This document shows positions 27,573 to 57,339 of a stretch of 64,000 nucleotides of DNA, in pieces. This DNA comes from Apostichopus japonicus (Eukaryota > Echinodermata > Holothuroidea > Aspidochirotida > Stichopodidae). The stretch spans positions 6,927,501 through 6,991,500 of the forward strand of contig NC_092568.1 in NCBI RefSeq assembly GCF_037975245.1, read 5' to 3'. Within the stretch, counting starts at the first letter, position 1, and the number at the start of each line of letters is the position of its first letter. The translations under genes were made by a program, and so were the position numbers. The notes below the pieces were generated by a model. It made no database searches, was not told where the DNA came from, and saw nothing but the letters and a program-made list of their open reading frames with translations.

Positions 27573-27643
27573 GGAGGAGGACCCCCAGACATAGAAGTCG
27601 GCTTCAACGACCTCCTATTAAAAGCCTGGATCTGTCCACTGTC
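27573..27643 (-). repeat. Transposon-derived fragment in the B3GAT3 3' UTR
   Basis: On the minus strand it reads CAGTGGACAGATCCAGGC and then GGTCGTTGAAGCCGACTTCT. The same pair of blocks occurs at 51463-51540 on the plus strand. It lies between the stop codon and the poly(A) signal, so the mature message probably carries it. Confidence 0.6.
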
Positions 27644-27668
27644 TTCAGAAAGGAAACAAATGCCTTTG

Positions 27669-30600
27669 TTAAACCTCGATTCTTGGATCAGATGGTCTCC
27701 CCGCTGCGATGAGCTTGACTTCCTGCTTCCAGTTTGGTTTCTCTGTTCTCGTGTGCCAGACGTAGACCTAGGGAAGGCAATCGTAGAACATTTGTGACAT
27801 CTTTGACAGTTTCCAGCCATGGCTGGTGCTGTACCTCCAGCAGATGACTGACAAACTTAGCGTGCTATAAATATTCAGAACATGGTTTCCGGAACTTGGA
27901 TGTGATCCTTCCCAGCAGGCGTGGCGGAACGGGAAAATTATTGGGGGGGCTAATGTGTGGAGACTATCTAAGCGGAGCGCCACTATCGGTTGGCGCGGAG
28001 CGTACAAGAAAATTTTGGGTTTTTCAAACCCCCAGATGGCCGGAAATGGCACTTCCCGAGTGTTTTATGCTGCGAATACCTAGACCTAAAAAATGGGTCT
28101 CAAGCCTGCAATTTCTCAGATTGCACGTAAAAATCTGTAAAAACATTGTAATTTGTGTATTCGATGGTGTTTAAAGAGAGTAGCTATTACTCGTAGTGTA
28201 CTCGCAAAGACGTGTTTGAGTGTAGTAAGGGGATGTTGGAGAACTGGCTGAGGGAAGTCATTGGCCTAAGACGAAGTTGTGTTGCGCTTACCGGTACTCA
28301 CACTCACTGCTTCCACTTTTCACGGGGCGTGAAGACGCGGTTGGGGTGACAATGTGGTCTATAGCCAGGGGACGTGCCGAGGGTCCCCCCAGCATTTACT
28401 AAAATTATTACACCTACATAGTATACGTGTGCATCGGACAGATCGACAAGTATGCATTGAAAAATGGGCAGATGCACGTTTCGGAGCCTTGGTAAATATT
28501 GGGGGGGCTTATCATGCATTTGCCCCCTCAACTTTTTCATTGGGGGATGAGCCCCCCCAAGCCCCCCCCCCCCCCCCCGGTTCCGCCGCCACTGCTTCCC
28601 AGTGTTCCTGAGGATCGTCAAGTTAGACGAGATGAAGTCTCACAGCAGCTAACATTTGTTGATGTTTGCATAGTGAACGACTTCTTAACATCATTTGACC
28701 GTGTTGGCATATTAGGGGGCAATATTGAGGACCGTTCAGGGACTCCAAAGGCTTAAGAAGCTTAAACAGCATATTCACATGAAAACCTATCCGTTTGATA
28801 ATTGTGCATGTATTATCAGCACCTTATATGATATATCGCTTTCTCTTTCCAATAGGTGTTCCGAGAATATTTCTGTTCCCATGACCACCACTGAACATCC
28901 ACATCTGACAAAACAAAGGTGAACCTCACATTTAGAAGAGGCCATGGCACCTCAATCAACTATGATGGATTGCAGTCAAGTCAGACGAAGTTGGTTCAAA
29001 ATCAATGAAAAATGGAAAAACAACAACAACAGAACCAATGCCCATTTCCCTACTTTACATTAACTGTTCTCAGCAAACAATTACCACTAGTACTAGCCTT
29101 GTTTAAAATACCAATCTCTGGGTTTAAGTCATTGTAACTAGCTGTTTTAGCATGATAATCAGATGATTAGCATGCTAATCAACTGATCCAATTCATCGCC
29201 CAGTTGGGACAACTTTTCTTAAACTGTACTTTCTGCTCTTGCTTCAAAACACCCGTACTGAGGGTATGAATATCCTGTTACTATCAGATAAAGAACCAAG
29301 CCTTCCAGCCGCCATTTTTGAAGTTGTCAACTTCCATGCATGGAAGTTGACAACTTCAAAAATGGCGGGTGTGCATATTTAATCATGAGATTACTGGTGT
29401 GGATGCCATTCTAGCCAATTTTTCCAATCTTTCAAATTTGTTATCATTTTTCAGTCATTTTTTTCTTCTTTCAGTTACCTATGCAAATAACATTTTGAAA
29501 CAGTATGGTTTCAAATTAACAGTGAGATATTTAGTAAGGATTCTTTTTGTTTGTGGCAAATTAGCCAAACAGTATATATAGTTTTACGTTTTGTTAGTTT
29601 CCTATTGTTATGCCGAGCCAAGTTTATGACCTTTCATCGGATCTGAAGCCAACTTTGAAGCTAGAGAAACCTTCAAGTAAGGAAACCCACTTCAAGTATG
29701 TTTTCTTCTTCTTTTTATGTTGTTGTTTGGCATTGTTTTTCATTTTATAGTTTGCAGATCTTCAAATCAGCAAATCTTCCAAAAGAAAACTTTCAAGATG
29801 AAGACAATGCAGGTATGACAAGAGGGGGGAAACTGCCCTGGGGTCACTGAAGGGGCCCCAGGAAAATTGTAGAGGGGTCTGGGAAAATATGAGATAAAGA
29901 ATATTGTTTTCTGATTTTCATACCAAAAGGCAATCAAAGGCAAAATGGAAAGTGCAAAAAAGAGGGCTCGGTAAAGTCACTGTCACACAGGCCTTACTTG
30001 GTAAGCGATGTCTCTGCATGTATGCAGTACATGATAATTAGGCCTGCAAAGCTTTGTCAGAAAGTGGGAGGCAACGCAGAAATTTGACAGTACAAAATGA
30101 CTGAGCAGACATTCTCACGTACACCCTGCAATAAACCATTTATAACAATTGAAATAAAAACGTGAAAAAAATATAAGAGAACTTTCCAATTTTCCTAACT
30201 GGCAACAGAGAGGTTACCATCATTGGGAATCAATCTTGATCTCTTGACTTAAATAATGTCCAGTTTGAATCTTGAAACTTTGTGTCTCTTAAAGCTTTAT
30301 GTAAAGGACCGGGTGGTTAGGGAAGTCTGGTGGTGATATTCATGGGCGAAGAGAGATATGGTAGGCAAGAGAAGACGGAAGTTACGTCTGTAAGTCTGTA
30401 AGTGCTTGAACTGTTTCCCCACTCATGAGCTTTCGTAGAGCTCTTGATGAAAAACTTAGATTCAAAGGGGAAAGCTAATCGAAAATAAACAGATATATTT
30501 GTATACGTAAAATGTTAGATTTCGTGTATAAACCACTTTGTGAAAGGTCCTGACCACCATCTTTTTCGGGTTTCTAACCCTCAACTTCAAGGAGGTTGGA

Positions 30601-33600
30601 AGGCAAATATATCAACATCACAATCTTCCCTGCCTATAGCAAATACCACCAAAGTATCCTGTTTTTTGCCAAAAACAGGGGAGATTGATTATCTACCAGA
30701 GTTCCTGATGCTAGCCAAACTGAATGCTACTCTGCACAAATTCATGGTTAAACACACAGTGTACTATATCAGTAGTCAAGCCAAATTTGTCTGCACACAT
30801 TTAAAGTAGTGCTAGCCATTGAAACACCCACAGCACCAGTTTACAATCATACAGTGGCTGGGGTAGTTTATGCTATCAGTAACCAATTACTAATGCTGAA
30901 AGTGACTTTCAGGACTGTTTACAACTTTGCAATCATACAGTGTCTGTTTAATTAATTAGGTGAGCTTAAGGCTGAGTCCTAATGGCAGTACTTGGGGTAG
31001 TTTATTCTATCAGTAACCATTTATTAAAGGGTGTGAAGACTTGCGCAGAAAGAAACGTCTAATGCCATTAATTTCACCTAGTTTCGAATGAGGTGTAACA
31101 GAAGTGTTAAACACCACCATCGATCCCATAAAATACACACACAGTGAATTAAGCGAGTGAATTTGAGGAATTTTTACAATCATAAAGTGGCTGGATAATT
31201 AATTAGGTGTGCTCAAGGATGAATCCTAATGGTGGTACTTGGGGTAGTTTATGCTATCAAGAATAAATCAATGTTTTAAGGCTCGAGTGAATTTGAGGAC
31301 TGTTTTTCTATAGGCAGTGCTTATCCCTACACTAGTTCGGAGGGCTGAAATTGCAAATAAAGTAGTGCATACAGTATATTTACATTTATAGTCAGTCAGT
31401 GATGCTGTTTGATGGTTTTGTAACTTACCAGACTTTGGAATACCTCAGATATTACAAATAAAATTTCTCATATCAAAATAGAAAACAATTAGTAAAATAA
31501 GTATTTAGATAATAAGTAGGGCAGTACAAACCTTGCTGCAGTTATCAGCTTTCGGTTCCAAGTCCGACAATGTGACACCAAGAGATGTTAACAGAGAAGA
31601 TTCTACGTAGCCTCGTCGTGACCTGATGTCAAATCTGGCTTCTGGATGGCTGGTCAGGAGACTAAGGTTGATAGCAAAACCAGCCATGTCCATAGCAAAA
31701 GGCCTGCTTGGGTCCCAGACAGTATACCAACCGGTCACTTTCCCAGACGAAGAAACGATGGGTCTTTCAAATCGCAAACCTCCAACAAGACCAACTGGCC
31801 AGACGGATGCTTTTCTTGTGTGCCTCATCTTCAAGTCATACCAAAAATTGATAACACAGAAACTAATATAGTTATTGAATGTATTAAATAAAATGTGGTA
31901 ATAATGACAGACCAAAGATAGTAATAATTCCCCCAAAACACCCCCAAAAATAGGAAAGTGGTGAATTTGCTGCAGTCATCAAACTATCTCAATGGTAGAT
32001 AAATAACATCAAAATGTCTCAAATATACTCAACATAATGTTTTTAACCATACTAAAGCATTCTCACCTCACGGAATAACTGTAGACTGTATGTGTTATCA
32101 TCGTCTGCAAAATAAACCACTCCCGGTTTTAACTTTTCTTCCCTATGGGCTTTGAGTAACCATTCTATGCCTGCATTCCTCTGGTCAACACCTCTTGGTT
32201 GCTTCCAGTTTGGGTCTGTGCTTTTTAATTGAAACTGCTCGTTGGTTTTCACATGTAAATGAGTGAATGGTAACCCACAGTCTTGTAGAAAGTTACCGAC
32301 TAAATCTGTCTTCTCTGTGGAATCTTCAACAACTATCCAATGAAAGTTTTTGACGTGAAGGAAAGCTAAGGTGAGCCGTACAAGTTCTGCCTTTTGAACT
32401 GGCCTAGTGAACGTAGGTGTTATTGCATAGATAAATGGCAGGTTATTAACCTCTCCTTTAGATTGGATACTCTTCTCAGAAAGATCTTCATAATGTTTTA
32501 ACTTTGCCTTCAGCATCTGTACTTCAAGAAAACTACTGTGCTCTGCAGGGGGTGGCGGTTTGTCTGTAGCTTCACAACTGAATCCTTTTAATGTGACAAA
32601 TGAATATATAATATAAACATGTTAACATATTGTTTCTTTTGAAACTTAAAAACTTGAATGCCAAAAAATGCCAAACATAATGATCTTGTGTGCCATACCA
32701 AACAGAAGAAATAACCCAGTACATACATAACAATAAGAACACATGTACGACGTAGATGATCTACAGGTACTGTACAGTAGGGGGCCGTGTCATTCCGCCA
32801 TCGGTACATTCCGCTCTAGAAAATGTGCTCTTTCCGTCATAGAAAAAGTGGCATTCCGCCATGTTCCCTGATAGCGGTAAAGCACTTTCTGTATGGCGGA
32901 AAGAGCACATTATTGTGGGTGCACTGTACTGTAGGCCTATATGCACTGTATATTGCTTTGCTTCACACTACATAGGCCCGCAAAATCCACAAAATTGGTC
33001 ATTTCAATCAAGAATCAGAATTGGTCTTTTTAATAAACAATCAGCCTAATTTAATCCAATTTATTCAACTAACAATTATATATTTGAAGAATGAAGGCTA
33101 TTATTTGAATACTATTCACTTAACCTGTATATATAGTCAGTATTGCGAAGTTCGGCATACTGCGAAGTTCGGACACCCTAAGAAATACACGATTTCACCA
33201 TGAAAACCTACAGGAAGAGCCAAATTTCACCAAAAAGTACGAAGCTACAGTTATTTTCTCTCCAAAATGACCCTTGTGCAAGAAATTACTTACATATTTG
33301 TCAATAAAATGACGAAGATCTATGAAGTCTGTATTTTATCACCAGCGCCACACTGTAGGTTGGGTGTCCGAACTTCGCAATACTCTAGCAAAGAAATACC
33401 AGTTCCACAATCACGAAGAATCTTCTTGGAATACAACGTGAAAACAGTTTGCAGGAAAGAAAGTTTGACCGTGTATCGTACTAAAACAAATTTCTCCCAC
33501 CATATCAAGTATATTTTCTTGTGATTTAAACCAGAAGATTTAGTTTTGGGGTGTTTTAAGGCTTAGGTGTCCGAACTTCGAAGTGACCATGCTACATCAA

Positions 33601-35611
33601 AGACTGGGTATCAATTCCGAACATTGCATAATGCCATCGTAAAGGATGAAAACCTATGACGGAAAGGTATGGCGGTATTTACCTACTGCGGAATGGCACT
33701 AGATCCGTTACAGTACTAGTTACAACTGTCACTTTGTAACTAAATATATATAAAATGACAAAGCAGAAGCATGCAAAAATATAGGTCAGCTCAGTTTCAC
33801 ATGTCATCTTGATAAACGATACTGCAGAAAACCTGGTCAGGAGGTCTTTCCATTTCTGGATAAAATAAGGACTGCCATATCTGATACGAAGTGATTATTC
33901 GCAGGGCAGCCCGGCGAATAACGTACACAGACACCTTATTCGCAGGGCTGTGACGATTTTGGAAATAGGTATATTATTGGCTTTCGATGACATCATTTTT
34001 GATGTGACGTCATTCATTTGGGTCTCGGGGCGCAAACCCCAAGTTCTTTCATGTCTTTCAGTTTCAGACTTACAAAATCAGATTCTACATTTTACATGTT
34101 AACAGATGCTACATTTTAAATGTCATGAATTATTAGAAAAATATGGTTTTTGAAACGACTGACATAAGAAGAACTTAATTGCATTGCACATTAAATTTAC
34201 GATTCAGCCCTAGGGGCCTAGGCCCCAGGCCTAAGAGTGTACGTAAGTTCTAACGTAGGCAGGCTATATATAGCCTAAAATACATGTCATTAGCGTTACT
34301 TTTAGGCTAGGCTAAATGGACTGACCAACGGTTAGCCACTGCCTAGTCTTGCTAACGTTAGGTGTAGGCAGTGATTAAGGATATGAAAGGATAGAACAGT
34401 TGGCCCCAAATTATGAGATTGAATCTTTTGCAAGTTCCCAGATTTATGAGATGCAAAAAGGGCTTCTGAAAAGTCAATTTTGGGGTCCTCAATTATGCCA
34501 ATCTTTATGGCCCCATAACGTCAAATATAGGTAGCTACTTAATCCTTATTTGAGGGGCTTGGAAGGCCGGTTTTGCTATTGATACCAGTCAGTTTAGGGG
34601 CCTTGAAAAAGCCAACCTTTTGGGCCCAAATAGTCTTAGCTACTTCATAAGCTAATTTTTGGAACCCCAGCAGTTCAATTTTAAAAGCTTATTTTAAGGG
34701 AGCTTATCTTGGGATTCCCCAAAAGCCGACATTGCCCGAAAGCCAATATGGTCAAGGGTGTGACACCCCCCCCCCCTCCCAAACCTTTACATGCAAATGA
34801 GCAGTCACTCTGCAAAAACAAAGGTGAAAATGAGGGATGACATTTTTTTTCTGTTGGCGGTACTAATGCTAGACTGGTTCAATCTTAAGGCCCTAGGCTC
34901 CCAAAACCAATCCTAACAGCATTAAGATAGGAATCCCAAAGGCTAATAAATTCCCCAAACTATAGGAGCTCCCGATTAAGACTCTCAAAAAGCCAGCTGG
35001 TGCTCAAAAGCAAACTCGAATAGCCCCAAAGTTACTGAGCCCATTAACCCAGCTGTCTAAGGCTGCCCTGTGAATAAGGTGTATGTTTCTGGCTATTCGC
35101 AGGGCAGCCCTGCAAATAAGGTGTCTGTGTCCGGCTGTTCGCAGGGCTGCCCTGTGAATAAGATACTTGTGTCCTGCTATTCGCAGGGCTGCCCTGCGAA
35201 TAAGATGTTTGTGTCCAGCTATTCGCAGGGCTGCCCTGCGAATAAGCTGTATGTGTCTGGCTATTCGCAGGGCTGCCCTGCGAATAAGCCCCACCTATCT
35301 GATATGCCATTAAAAATGTGGTTCCTAATTTCACTTAGGCCTAACTTTACGGTCCGTGTTGGAGAAGAGGAAGGATAGTTAAAATGACGGCAAGATGAAC
35401 TTTTTGCATAAGGACACATGTTCGTTCCTTCAACTTAGTTCTATGAATATTTATGTATAGGTGGGCCTGCAAACCAGTTCCACGAACGACCACGAAGCAG
35501 AATTCATGCACGAACTAAGGAAAACTTACCGTATAGATACGTAATCCACACAGTGACTGTAGAAAATGCAACTATATAAAAAAAGAGTAAAAACTTAGTA
35601 TTGGATAACAT
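27669..35611 (-). CDS. B3GAT3: Galactosylgalactosylxylosylprotein 3-beta-glucuronosyltransferase (GlcAT-I), four exons
   Basis: Golgi type II enzyme that adds glucuronic acid from UDP-GlcA to the Gal-Gal-Xyl linker, the last step of the core on which heparan and chondroitin sulfate are built. Exons in transcription order: 35611-35530, 32563-32067, 31828-31532, 27767-27669; joined in phase they give 324 residues against about 335 in human. Exon 1 is a short start plus membrane anchor (residues 6-27). Exon 2 has a charged, probably coiled stem, then [20 protein letters not shown] and the metal-binding DDD in [11 protein letters not shown] (181-183). Exon 3 has [16 protein letters not shown] and RGYVESSLL, whose Glu269 aligns with the family's catalytic base. 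Exon 4 has VWHTRTEKP and ends [16 protein letters not shown] and the C-terminus match GlcAT-I rather than the B3GAT1/2 group. No defect seen. Confidence 0.94.
27916..28594 (-). mobile_element. hAT-like element family A, copy 2 (679 bp, perfect 8-bp duplication)
   Basis: Inverted relative of the 24481-25509 element. Minus-strand left end CAGTGGCGGCGGAACC, right end GTTCCGCCACGCCTG. Both flanks are CTTCCCAG exactly (27908-27915 and 28595-28602). One GC-rich module at 27960-28060. The nested block of copy 1 is absent, so this is closer to the simple form. No transposase frame. Confidence 0.9.
29309..29368. repeat. Perfect 60-bp palindrome
   Basis: A 30-bp arm starting CCGCCATTTTTGAAGTTGTC is followed, with no spacer, by its exact reverse complement; the centre is CATG|CATG. 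It lies in B3GAT3 intron 3. Confidence 0.97.
33132..33594 (+). mobile_element. MITE family B, copy 1
   Basis: 463 bp with inverted ends built on GCGAAGTTCGGACACC. The same sequence occurs in reverse complement at 37698-38190. Inner words shared by both copies include AAGAAATACACGATTTCACC and CCACAATCACGAAGAATCTT. No frame. Superfamily unknown. Confidence 0.85.
33868..35318. mobile_element. Possible foldback-type element with tandem-hairpin ends
   Basis: The left side reads GCCATATCTGATAC then GATTATTCGCAGGGCAGCCC; the right side reads CTGCCCTGCGAATAAG then TATCTGATATGCCA, close to its reverse complement. Both ends carry the 42-bp hairpin unit (about two on the left, six on the right), as in elements with tandem-repeat-containing terminal repeats. 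No transposase, and no target-site duplication identified. Confidence 0.4.
35061..35290. repeat. 42-bp tandem array of hairpin units
   Basis: GGCTGCCCTG or GGCAGCCCTG recurs at 35061, 35103, 35145, 35187, 35229 and 35271, an exact 42-bp period. Each unit centres on ATTCGCAGGGCTGCCCTGCG, an almost perfect inverted repeat, so each can form a stem. Because 42 is divisible by three the array is open in several frames on both strands; that is not evidence of coding. One to two related units lie at 33893-33950. Confidence 0.92.
35530..35611 (-). CDS. B3GAT3: B3GAT3 exon 1: signal-anchor exon
   Basis: This exon is too short to stand out as a frame. It reads [20 protein letters not shown] and further hydrophobic residues, then ends at a GTAAGT donor (35529) with one base, G. 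That G plus AC at the CAG acceptor of exon 2 (32563) makes an Asp codon and keeps the frame open. Position, phase and the anchor fit a glycosyltransferase N-terminus. The alternative exon-2 acceptor at 32577 would break the phase. Confidence 0.82.
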
Positions 35612-36014
35612 GCCTCTTCGTGGTGACATTGCGAATTACTTTCCAGTTCCCGGCACGATTGACATAGGTAGTTACATGTTTCTCTGTAATGAGTGAATGA
35701 CACAGACTTTGTAACCTGCAAAGTTTTTGGCTACGTACGTACGTCTGCTCGGTGAAATTTTAAGTTGTGTGCCACTTTAAACCCATGAGAAGCCGTCTTT
35801 GCCAAAACCAGACGGCAGCAATAGAGCTGCAGAACAGTATGGCTCTGCAATAGGGTTTCTTGTAGCGTATGAAATAACGAATGCTTTAATTATAGCATTT
35901 TACACATGGTGAGGGATACTGTTTTGTATCATCTGGTCCATAATTTGTTGTTTATATGTTTGTCCCGTGGAGGCTTTTAATGTTTATCAAGCATTCATGA
36001 AAATCCAATTGCAT

Positions 36015-36260
36015 GTTGGGAGTGTTAGCTCAGTGGTTAACGCCGGTGCCTTTCAATCACTGGGTCCCGAGTTCGAGTCACTCCAAGATTTATGTATGTC
36101 GTCCAGTTACAGAGTTAATTGTTGACAATTCATAATCATTGCCGTTAAAGTAAGAATCTAAGAGACTAACTTTGGTCATCTTGCTGCTTTGATAAGCCAA
36201 TGCATGGCTTTTTTCGCGAGTTCCTGCTTGCAGGAGGATATAAAATACATACATACATGT
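36015..36260 (+). mobile_element. tRNA-derived SINE or tRNA pseudogene
   Basis: GTTAGCTCAGTGGTTAACGC is a clear box A region and GAGTTCGAGTC a box B. The acceptor strands GGGAGTG (36018) and CACTCCA (36079) pair at six of seven positions, and the anticodon loop would read TTC (Glu). The T stem does not pair, so a functional tRNA is unlikely. A tail with ATACATACATACATG suggests a SINE. Its right border is approximate. Confidence 0.5.
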
Positions 36261-37004
36261 TAGCTTGCAGCTTGTTACATGGAGCTTAAAACTAGGCATA
36301 CGCATGGCAAGTGGAAAAAAAAGATTGAATGTTTCAATTAAGTTTAATAGATCAATTAAGCAGTATGCATAGTGATTAGGTGTGAAGGATTTTTCATTAG
36401 CTCTAATAGGTAAACTAACACCATATGCATTTACAATTTGCCTCCAAATCCTCACCATCGGCTTAGATGTTGATGACAAAATTAATTGAGTGATGATACT
36501 TAGGACCCTTTTACCATGTCATGTGAACATAATTATTGAGTGAAACATCTGGGTGATAGCTTTGGAAAGGGGGGGGGGACTTAAATATTTTGAGGTAATG
36601 AAGTTCTAATGCGAGCCTTCGTTCAATGCATCTCGCACATGATGTTTGGTACATTGAACTTGAAATAAGGAACATTAGCTTCCTGGCTGCCAGTTTAGGC
36701 AAAATCGCTGTTGAGTACTCTGTCGTCAGGATTAGTATAAAACAAGTATTCATTCATGCCAGTAACGCAACCATAGTCGATTCCTTAAAAAAATCCATTA
36801 TTTGGTTTTCTTACAGTAACAAGTCAATACAGTATAAGTAATATGACTACGTTTAGAATGATAAACGTTACAGTGCAAAGAGAGACACACCACTTTTCCT
36901 TAATATTACCGCAAATAAATGGTGACTAATTTGCGCAGGACCAAGATGTGTATCATTTGTCCTCATTTTGGTGGTGAGTGTCCTGTATATGCCTAGAATA
37001 GACA

Positions 37005-37012
37005 TGACGTCA
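37005..37012. promoter_or_regulatory. Consensus CRE upstream of BROX
   Basis: A perfect TGACGTCA about 200 bp before the BROX start codon, the site recognised by CREB/ATF proteins. It lies between the divergent BROX and B3GAT3 start codons. Function is inference from position. Confidence 0.35.
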
Positions 37013-37212
37013 CAGCACAACTACTCTTCACCAACACAATTTCTTACGCAGTGCAGCTGTAGGCTAGTTTAGTCGTCAACTACCGGTACCGAAGTACAGT
37101 ACATAATTGATTGTAACGCTAGGCTAATCCAAACTCTGTTAGCTCAGTGTGAAAAAGGACAAAAACATTGTCAGTTGCGACTAGAAATCACCGTCAGGAT
37201 TTATGCACAAAA

Positions 37213-54950
<17,738 letters not shown>

Positions 54951-57339
54951 TTAATAGTCCCGGGGGTGAGACGTCACTCAAGCCTTTATGACACATCTCA
55001 AAAGCACCTTTCCACCACTCATGAACTCTTGCTGATGTGTGCAATTATGGCTTGCATATCGGTACCTGTAGTTTTCTAATATTTTAGTGTTCAATTCAAT
55101 GTTGAACGTTGCTACTTCCAGAAAAGACCGGTACGAACAATTTAGGGCTATGGACCCTCAAGAGCTGTAATGGAAGTTTGCTGGTGGCAGAGGTGTTTCC
55201 AAGAGAGGACAGAGAGTTATGCAACCTTTACACAAAGTAGATGAATACTGTATGTACCTGATGTAGGTGTGTCAGCAGCTTGGTATAATTCTTATTATGT
55301 GACAAGCTGATTTAGTAGGAGGGGTTGGGGAAGGTGAAAGGGGGGGGGAGATGGTTGGAGGTGGGGTTAACTATATTACTTTAGGTTATTTTATTCATCT
55401 GTAAAATATTCTTTGTATTGTAGGAAATCAATTTGACAGTTTTGTAAATACATTGAAATATGCTAGGAATTAGTGTGCATATTAAAGAGATGTGGAAAAA
55501 TATTGATTTCATGTAAAGATTTAATTTTAACCAGGTTTAAAATATTTAATTTTAACCAGGTTTGAAAAAGTGGAGCTAGTGTAAATACTTTCTCTGTTTT
55601 GTTTTTTGTGGAAATATTAACTTTACAAAAAATTGTGATAAAATTTAATTTCTAAATAATGATTTATCTACTGTCTTTTAATAATATGAAATATATTTAA
55701 TAGCTCTCCTAAGCTCCTATAAGTCTCTAAGAGCAACCCAGGAGATATATTCTGAAGCCTCAAGTACTGTTAGTGACCCACACAGCCGACCTAGAAGTCA
55801 CAACCTAAACCAGCACTACGTACTAACCCCTCCCCCCCCCCCCCAACACCGGTAGGCTTGAGGGCACCCTTAGGATATGTTTACTTCCCATTTTTCAAAC
55901 ATTGTTAATAAAGAAAATGTTGAGAAATTATTTTTAACACAGTATATACTTGGTAAATACAAAGTGATTCTAAATCCCAGGTGTTCTTTTTCTTGATGGC
56001 ACACATTTTACAGGTGGAGCTTACTTCGAAAAGCTTTCTTTCAATTGTGATTGGCTCTTTGGGGAAAGCTAACTCATTAATAATTATATTTTTAGGCGTT
56101 TGCTTTAGTTCCACCGAAACTAACACTTTGAATATCATCCCATAACAGTTATCTCACTGAAGTTGCAGGGATAAGGGGTGGTTTTTTTGGCAGCTAACAG
56201 ACTCCTTGGTCAGATTTGAATTATCACTTGAATCAGGTCTCGTAAATATTTAATTTTGTTTTACATATGCTGTTTTAAGTTATTGCATGATCAAATATTT
56301 TGTAGCTCTCAACTATTCTATAAAAATAATTTTAGAGGAGAGAATATATCAACAAGAAGTTACTACATTTGAAGTTCCTTATAATCTTTTTTCTTCTTCG
56401 AGTCCAGAATCAGTAATTTACAGACGCTGTTTACCCACCGATTAACCTTCAAGGCTACACCTGTATTCCTCTCCCTTTACCAGATGCTGCTGGTAGTTAC
56501 ATTGAGTAATATCAAACTGCTTCTACCCTGGATTTGATGCCCAGTTAAACTAAAGTTCTCTATGATGGCCGGGACGATGCTTTATATTATTTGACTGTCT
56601 ATGAAATATCGTTTAACTGGTGGTACAGTTTAGATGTGAAGAGAAATGATCCATATTGTTTTTTTTTGTGTCACTTGTAAAGACAAACCATGACAACATA
56701 ATGTGTTAAATAATTTCTTAGGTCGGTCTAAAGAAAATAAGATTGTCTCAATTTTATGTGAAAGATGTTAATCGTTCACAACATGTAAAATATAAAATAT
56801 TTGAAAAGTTCAAAAATCATGATTAGATGTAAGTCCTGTTTATTTTATTGCTTTTTAAAAAATATTAAAAAATTATAAAAATATTAAAAAAATACAAAAT
56901 AATTTGCATTTTCAATACTTTAGAAAGACATTTTACAAGAAACTTCAGTCGATAAGATATGAAACAATTTGCACCCTCAAAAATCAAAATTCATATTTAC
57001 ATATAGTACTGACATTTGGAATCTTAGAAAAAGGTATCTTCAAATTTTCTCTCTGAAATGAAGATCATTCACGTTTCGTTATTTGATGCTAAAGGATCAT
57101 GAAGCCTTGCAGATAAACCAGCTGGAATATAATTAATATATTCATTTATTCATTCTTACCTTTCTTGCAGTCTACCTCATCCTATTAATCTAATACGTAC
57201 ATTTTCTTGAAGCTATAAAAATGAAAACCCTATATGCCACTTTCAGCTTCCCATTTTCCTCCTAATCTACAAAGACCAAACCTCAAAATTCGTCTTCCAT
57301 ATTTTCATGGAAAAATTATTAAACGCAAAAGGGAATTCT

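Larger units (their letters stand above)
27768..31531 (-). other. B3GAT3 intron 3 (3.8 kb)
   Basis: Holds the family A hAT-like element at 27916-28594 and the perfect palindrome at 29309-29368. 29370-31530 is otherwise AT-rich non-coding sequence, with a loosely repeated unit around 30830-31260 (TTTACAATCATACAGTGGCTG, GGGGTAGTTTATGCTATCA). No additional exon is seen. Confidence 0.6.
32564..35529 (-). other. B3GAT3 intron 1 (3.0 kb)
   Basis: Non-coding. Contains an inverted short repeat around 32790-32925 (GGAAAGAGCACA-type arms), MITE copy 33132-33594, and a region 33868-35318 ending in hairpin repeats. 34390-35050 is a degenerate tandem-like stretch rich in GGGGCC, CCCCAAA and AAAGCC words. 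Confidence 0.6.

Noticed and set aside
32588..32809. Hydrophobic minus-strand frame as the B3GAT3 membrane anchor
   Set aside because: It runs to a stop before exon 2 and does not splice in phase. The anchor exon at 35530-35611 does.
35061..35290. CRISPR array
   Set aside because: The period is 42 bp but the intervals are the same sequence, not unique spacers, and the DNA is eukaryotic.
35004..35378. Overlapping open frames on both strands with a 14-residue repeat (YSQGCPANK...)
   Set aside because: They arise because the 42-bp period is a multiple of three and the units lack stops. The array lies inside a B3GAT3 intron and its units are hairpins.
36018..36085. Functional tRNA-Glu
   Set aside because: Box A and B and the acceptor are good, but the T stem does not pair and a repeat-like tail follows.
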